This document shows positions 59,701-64,000 of a stretch of DNA of 64,000 bases, in pieces. Location of the stretch: the NCBI GenBank assembly GCA_963971305.1, contig OZ020308.1, forward strand, positions 17,517,092 through 17,581,091. The letters are read 5' to 3'. How positions within the stretch are numbered: the first letter of the stretch is position 1; each line of letters starts with the position of its first letter. The stretch is from Arcuatula senhousia. Its lineage: Eukaryota; Mollusca; Bivalvia; Mytilida; Mytilidae. The translations under genes were made by a program, and so were the position numbers. Under the pieces are notes generated by a model. That model saw only the letters and a list, made by a program, of their open reading frames with translations, was not told the DNA's origin and did no database searches.

Positions 59701-62018
59701 TTCTGAAGTCTTAAGTATACAAAGCAATGTTAAATTCCTTTCATGGGTAACCAAATATTTTTGTGCGTAAGCACCACCCACATAAATCGCGAAAATTGAT
59801 AACCCATGCAAAATAATGAAACCACAGTAACATCCACAAAAGTATAATCCTGCAGTTCATTTCACAAAAAAATCTTAAATGTCAAAATTATATTAAGTGT
59901 AAATTTCCAGAACTCTGATTGGCTTAAATCAACACCTACGATAAATTTTACTCTTAAGATTTTTTGTGCTGCATATTAACATTAAATGGTTAATGCTAGT
60001 TATAGAAGAAAAAAAAATAAAGATTTAGGATGTGTTTTTGAGGGTTTGCATGGAAGGTGTGTGCTCTACAGTTTTTACAACCAGTCTGTCTATCTACATA
60101 TTTTTTCTTAAACACATAAACTCCACAACATTAAACTATTACATATCTCAGTTCTCACACAGTTATCAAGTACTATTTTGGGATTGCATATTCAAAATTA
60201 TAAGATTTTATAAAAAAAAAAAACTTTGTCAGTAATTGAGTTTTCACTGCAGTTAACATATTTGTCTTATTTAAAAAGGGTCAGCCCACCCATAAAAATG
60301 AAATTCCACTAATGTCCCTTATCTGTATGTTTATTTTATTTGACCAGTTTTACTCAGCAATCCATGGAGATGCATAAGAGAAAAGCTGTGGAAAGTTCAC
60401 AAACAGCAGCTGATTTGAAGCTCCATCTGGATAAATACCAGGCACAGCTAAAAGAGGCCCAGGTGTCTGTGGCAGAGAAGACAGGGGCACTGGAACAACA
60501 CACCTTTAAACGAAACAGGTTACAGGTAAAGGCATTTTCTTATGTGGTTTACTGACCTAAAAACCATTATCGCTCAAATTTCAATGTGTGATTCTATCAA
60601 GAGTTTCAAAAGTAATGTCCCAGAAACCAAATTTTAACAGAATGAAAAAAAGCAGAATTTTATGCTACCCTATTTTCTTGGAAGAAAAGCAAAGCTTGTC
60701 TGGCAAACTCTGTGGTCTAAACATTACAAGGTTTTAAAAAAAAATCTATCTTATAAAAGCAACCAATGTCACTCCATAAAAAAATCATGATTTTAGTGCA
60801 AATTCACTTTCAAATCAGGAAATTCTCAAAAATGACAGAATGAAAGCCGTTCAATAAATTCTCAAGTCATACAAAATTTTGTATGATTTATGTCTTTTTT
60901 ATTATGCTTACCATATTTTATAAGGATTTTGAATATTTTATCACAGTGATTGACCTACCACGTTTTCTAATATCAGAGTTGTATACTGTTTATGTCCAAC
61001 TGATGAATAATCTGTTTCTGTTTTACAGGAAGAAATAGCTAAATTACAGAGAAAATTAGAGAGAACTAAGAAGATAGAGATGGCTGGAGCAGCAGATGAA
61101 GTGTTAATGGCTGAAAATACAGAATACAAGGTATTATTATGGAGATGGAGAGAATAACTTCTTTAGCATATCAGGGAGGTTTGGCGCCATAAAACCTGGT
61201 TTAACCCACCATTTCGTTTGAAATGCCTGTACCAAGTCAGGACCATTGCGATCCACCAGTTCTCCGGTATGACTGATTCGTTTTTGTCATTTTCTCTGGA
61301 CTATGAGATTGATCATTCAAGTTTGGTAGTTTTGTTATTACCTTTATTTCCTGAAGCTTGGAAAATAGTGAATATGTAGTAAAAGGGAAGTTCTACCATC
61401 CTTTAGTGTTTATCTTTCACTTCAATGTAGTATGCAAATCCTCCTAAATCACTCAGTGGATTTTCATGAAACTTAAATGTAGGTGTGTGGTTCTACATTA
61501 AAATGAGACAATATTCATTTATTATAGAACATAAGGTATTTATTTGTGATTTATGACTCATAGTTTTATTAGTTTCTTTTCTAGTTATAATGTATTACAT
61601 ATATTTGTAGATGTGCTTTGAAAAATCATATAAACAATGTGTTCACTAAAAATGCATCATACACCTGAAAGAAGGAAAAAAAAACTTATAATTTAAAAGT
61701 ATAGAAAATATTCAAAAACATTAATTGTCACCTTTTGTAGTTTTAAGATGCTTTTGAAAATGAAATTTATCGGATATTATTAACCTTTTGGCTAAAATTT
61801 AAAAGGTTTAATGTTTGATAAAACTGTTTTATTTATTTCAGGAGCAGCTGACATGTCCTTCCTGTAAGGTGAACAGAAAAGATGCAGTGTTGACCAAATG
61901 TTTCCACGTCTTTTGTTTGGAATGTCTCAAAACCAGATATGAAACACGCCAGAGAAAGTGCCCTAAATGTAATGCAGGGTTTGGAGCTAATGACTATCAT
62001 AGACTTTACATCAGCTGA
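38326..62018 (+). CDS. RNF20/40 (Bre1): Bre1-type E3 ubiquitin ligase (RNF20/RNF40 orthologue), 18 exons
   Basis: Exons: 38326-38436, 38778-38945, 39373-39442, 40016-40390, 40906-41108, 41622-41843, 42252-42377, 43134-43307, 45170-45305, 46631-46752, 47754-48013, 49322-49406, 50246-50428, 51034-51162, 59433-59605, 60348-60525, 61029-61130, 61842-62018. All borders are GT/AG and phases close, giving 997 residues; vertebrate RNF20 and RNF40 are similar in length. The N-terminus has a KRSAED...PPAKKK basic patch. Long coiled coils carry family signatures: [64 protein letters not shown]-terminal RING follows. With a RAD6-type E2 the family monoubiquitinates histone H2B on transcribed chromatin in the nucleus. 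Exon 4 has an extra Lys/Glu-rich insert ([11 protein letters not shown]...). The ATG sits in AAGATGGCC, a good initiation context. Intron 14 is 8.3 kb of nested repeats. The donor of exon 10 (GTTCCA) is weak. Confidence 0.95.
38535..38665 (-). repeat. Copy of the ~167-bp repeat, in Bre1 intron 1
   Basis: Reverse-oriented relative of the 15683-16140 units (AGCAACTACTTATCACAGCC, TACCTACTTTTTGTTAAACG). It makes up much of intron 1. Confidence 0.7.
39741..39951. mobile_element. Small MITE with TTACTGTGG ends, Bre1 intron 3
   Basis: Starts TTACTGTGGATTCAATTATT and ends AATAATGAAACCACAGTAA, an inverted repeat of about 19 bp with one difference. About 210 bp, no coding capacity. A diverged relative lies in intron 15. 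Confidence 0.75.
40620..40810 (+). repeat. Dispersed retroelement 3' fragment, copy C, Bre1 intron 4
   Basis: Reverse complement of 23030-23190 (TGTCTCTGCCCTTTCGCAC, CATTGGTACCTCTGCTTCTT). A more decayed relative lies at about 50795-50940 in intron 13. Confidence 0.7.
42939..43005 (+). pseudogene. Decayed duplicate of Bre1 exon 8 start, copy A
   Basis: Resembles the first ~65 bases of exon 8. The frame is kept for [14 protein letters not shown], compared with [14 protein letters not shown] in the real exon. No acceptor AG survives directly before it. Confidence 0.8.
43029..43095 (+). pseudogene. Decayed duplicate of Bre1 exon 8 start, copy B
   Basis: Preceded by TTTTTTAG like a real acceptor, it reads [17 protein letters not shown] before losing similarity. 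It lies about 105 bases before the true exon 8 at 43134. No matching exon end or donor is retained. Confidence 0.8.
43935..45140. mobile_element. hAT-like non-autonomous element in Bre1 intron 8
   Basis: 1206 bp. Starts CAGTGATTTAGCTAGCGCTC and ends CTAGCTAAATCCCTG, an inverted repeat of about 15 bp with one mismatch. TATCTT lies directly outside both ends, possibly the remains of an 8-bp duplication. The CAGNG ends fit the hAT superfamily. No transposase frame. Its right end is 29 bases before exon 9. Confidence 0.7.
45716..46463. mobile_element. TTAA-flanked TIR element, copy 2, Bre1 intron 9
   Basis: 748 bp between TTAA sites (45712-45715, 46464-46467), with ends GACATAGAACCTATCA and TGATAGGTTCTATGTC. 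It matches copy 1 (14482-15131) over its length, except for an internal segment that has been copied in inverted orientation (about 45757-45912), making two adjacent hairpins. Confidence 0.85.
49060..49134. repeat. Short hairpin MITE in Bre1 intron 11
   Basis: ATTGGTAGGGGATTAA at the left pairs with TTAATTCCCCACCAAT at the right, with ATTTCGTGGAT and ATCCACGAAAT inside. A near-perfect foldback of about 75 bp. Confidence 0.75.
51866..53000. mobile_element. hAT-like element A inside satellite units
   Basis: 1135 bp, CAGTGATTTTTCTAGCGCTC to AACCCTG, related to 43935-45140. GCAACTG directly precedes and GCAACTGG directly follows: a nearly perfect duplication of the satellite target, matching an 8-bp hAT duplication with one base lost. 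No transposase. Confidence 0.8.
53611..55090. mobile_element. Tandem-cored element with GCGGTCGTA ends
   Basis: Begins ATACGACCGCAAAA and ends near TTTTTGCGGTCGTAT plus a short tail. TTTTTATA occurs at both borders. Inside are a (GTC)n tract and two ~490-bp direct units (TATTTGGGGTTGGTGGCCCC at about 53819 and 54309), with a third partial one. No coding capacity. Confidence 0.7.
53659..53718 (+). repeat. (GTC)n microsatellite
   Basis: About 20 GTC triplets with one GTT. It produces long poly-Ser or poly-Arg chance frames. Confidence 0.95.
55351..57401. mobile_element. Helentron-like tandem-cored element, copy 2
   Basis: Head TAGCTCACCTGACCCGAAGG with a GACCC/GGGTC hairpin, a GTCCGTCC tract, and three ~500-bp tandem units (the first enlarged by an insertion). 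It ends with CAGGTGAGC, a GCTCCTGGGAGC hairpin and CTAGT. Compared with the empty site in hAT-like element A, it could have inserted between two T bases with no duplication, as Helentrons do. Confidence 0.7.
55890..56449. mobile_element. TTAA-flanked MITE with GGTTAGTGAGG ends
   Basis: 560 bp with an 18-bp perfect terminal inverted repeat, GGTTAGTGAGGACACCTG, between TTAA sites (55886-55889, 56450-56453). Neighbouring tandem units of the host element lack it. No coding capacity. Confidence 0.85.
59617..59831. mobile_element. Diverged MITE related to 39741-39951, Bre1 intron 15
   Basis: Shares GTGGGTA near the start and AATAATGAAACCACAGTAA at the end with the intron 3 copy. The left terminal repeat is decayed. 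Confidence 0.6.
61842..62018 (+). CDS. RNF20/40 (Bre1): Bre1 last exon: RING finger and C-terminus
   Basis: Encodes a full C3HC4 RING: CPSC, then C-F-H-V-F-C-L-E-C, then C-P-K-C, followed by [12 protein letters not shown] and TGA. All eight zinc ligands are present. The end (FGANDxHRxYI) is nearly invariant in this family. The exon follows a TTTCAG acceptor in phase 0. Confidence 0.95.
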   Translation, partial: EQLTCPSCKVNRKDAVLTKCFHVFCLECLKTRYETRQRKCPKCNAGFGANDYHRLYIS

Positions 62019-64000
62019 TGATCTATTTATAGTAACAAGGGAAATAATTCACTTAAAATCTATTTATAGTAACAAGGGAAATAATCCACATACTGATATT
62101 GTATAATTGAGGTGTGAGAAAGGTAATTGTTCATGAGTTTGTTTGCTAAGTGACAATGAATGTTTTAAGTAAGAAAAGTTATGTTGATTGTTACATGAGT
62201 GATGTGTAGCTCAGAGATATCCAATTGTTATGGTCTACAAGATATGTTGTTAGTTGATAAACTGTATGATATACTGTAAATGTATAATATGCAGTTGGTT
62301 CATGATTAACTGTATTATAAACTTACAAACATGGAAATTTAATGGGATGATATATTTTTTGCCTATTTGAAAAGATAAATTGTCGGAACAAATTTATGTT
62401 TTGCTGATTATTCTATGATTGAAGAATAATCCTTTCACATTTGGGATACTTTTGCAGATAATTTCGTGACTGTGAATTCAGCCAAAACAACTCCCACACA
62501 AAAACTTTCATGTTTTCAGTATTTGACATTGTGAAAAACAGAAAGTTGTCAATCAACCCTTAATCCAATTATATTATAAAATTATTTATTTATATGTACT
62601 TTTTTTGAAAATTAAAAAAAAAAAGTTAAAATTATGCAAAGGGTCACTTAACAACATGACACTATGTATAAATTTATGTCTGTAGTAAAGTAAGAAAACA
62701 GAGACTAAAATTTAAGAAAAATCTTTCAATAGCTTCATTTGAAATTACTTTAGCCACGCCTACTGCCAATCATTATGGTACTATTGCCCTAGGGAAATAG
62801 TTTTTACTATATCCCTAGGGAAATAGTACTTTTACCAAATTCAAGATGTAATAGTAAAAATGTTTACCTGTATTTTATATAGAAAAAATCTACTGAAGTA
62901 TAATAACATTCTTTATCCATTGAATTTCCATTTCATTGCCGTTAGAATTAAAGGGAACTGAAATTCAAATATTAGCTTAGTAGAACAGAATATTTTAACA
63001 TGTAAATTGGAAGATTTGTTATTCATGATATTCGTTACAGTGTCTGATATTTTCATTTAATCATCATTTCATTATATGTGTATGTTATACTAGATAAATT
63101 TTTATCTATGCTATAGTGCTTTTAAAATCTAAAAGAATAAAAAACAATTAAAAGAAATTGTTAATTAATATAGTCCAGTCAGATGCCTAAAGAAAAGGCT
63201 CTAGCATATATTCCTTACTGAACCACTCAAAGTAAAGTTAAAAAGAAGGAAATTAAGTTCTTTGTGCTTTCTATTAACTTATTAATTGGTTTGGTCATTC
63301 ATCACAAAGAGAAACATCCAAAACAATTTGTAATCCCCAAAATGCTCCAAACATTTCACAGTATTACGTCATTTTCAAGTTCATTGCTTTTCCAGAAAAA
63401 TCCCTCAATTAGACAGAAATTATCACCTGACTTTACAAGTTTGCGTGTCAAACTGGTTTGCTGTCCCATAGACTTATGCAAAAGCGTTAGTATGATTATA
63501 AATACAGTAATATCTTTATAACCAGTAAATACTTCAATTGAATGAAAACATATTCTTTAATGTGTAGAAATATTTCCAGGATTGAAAATCATCATTCATA
63601 AACAACAAATCAGTATTTATTTTGATCTATTGCTTTTTCCTGCACAGGAAGTCATGAAAATGACGATTAGATGCATAAAGGAGCAGTGAACTCATGCTTT
63701 ATTGTAGAAATTGAAAAAAATCTTTAAATCTATATTTTTTTAATTCAGCATTTTCCTTAAAGTGTACAAAAGCAACACAGACATATTATTGATAGTTGAA
63801 CTAGTGGTGGAATACCTTTGACCAGAAGATATGCAAATATTTGCTTGTATAATTTTAACGCCTCACCTAAAAAGGTAGATGGGCATATAGGGTTTGAAAT
63901 TGTTTGTCAATCCATTGGTTCCAAATAAGGTCTTGAAATTTAGTTGATGTTCAATGAAAAAAATCTTATAGTGGAACTTTATACACAAAAGCATAAGGGT
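62019..64000 (+). other. Bre1 3' UTR and downstream, no further gene
   Basis: AT-rich. Possible polyadenylation signals include AATAAAA near 63136, but none can be assigned. No other gene was recognised to the window end. Confidence 0.4.
62021..62085 (+). repeat. Direct repeat just after the Bre1 stop codon
   Basis: A 28-base block (ATCTATTTATAGTAACAAGG plus eight more bases) occurs at 62021-62048 and again at 62058-62085, period 37. Identical copies mean a recent small duplication. Confidence 0.9.

Overview
Eukaryotic nuclear DNA: AT-rich, intron-containing, and dominated by mobile elements. Gene content and repeat style (GTCCGTC-headed repeats, tandem-core elements, CR1-like and L1/Tx1-like LINEs, a NADAR gene) point to a lophotrochozoan, most likely a bivalve mollusc such as a mussel. 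The species is an inference from style, not a search result. A run of exactly 100 N (38222-38321) marks an assembly gap.

Layout. (1) 1-4014: a decayed L1/Tx1-like LINE on the minus strand (endonuclease, reverse transcriptase, C-terminal zinc region), followed at 4613-5149 by a minus-strand NADAR-domain exon. (2) 5.3-13.9 kb: no gene recognised. It holds a tRNA-like Pol III head and a ~2.4 kb TIR element with four inverted copies of a short motif at each end. (3) 13907-31869: one ~18 kb long-TIR element, flanked by a perfect 6-bp direct repeat CAAAAG. Its core holds a CR1-like LINE whose ORF1 carries RNase H1 N-domain-like, PHD, coiled-coil and SGNH parts. Its left arm carries a 650-bp TTAA element and its right arm a 7.1 kb gag-only LTR retrotransposon. 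Each arm preserves the empty site of the insertion in the other arm. (4) 32-38.2 kb: a Helentron-like element and two satellite-cored elements. (5) 38326-62018, plus strand: a Bre1-type (RNF20/RNF40) E3 ubiquitin ligase gene. I traced 18 exons with consistent GT/AG borders and phases, giving 997 residues and ending in a C3HC4 RING.

The only clearly intact cellular gene is Bre1, which monoubiquitinates histone H2B. Its introns, above all intron 14 (8.3 kb), hold elements nested inside one another up to four deep, and a hAT-like element ends 29 bp before exon 9. Two decayed copies of the start of exon 8 lie just upstream of the real exon 8.

Best candidates for something undescribed: the long-TIR element with CTAG-rich palindromic satellite arms, the gag-only LTR element with its array of ACCAC/GTGGT stem-loops, the 8.2-10.6 kb element with symmetric subterminal motifs, and the N-terminal domain of the CR1-like ORF1.
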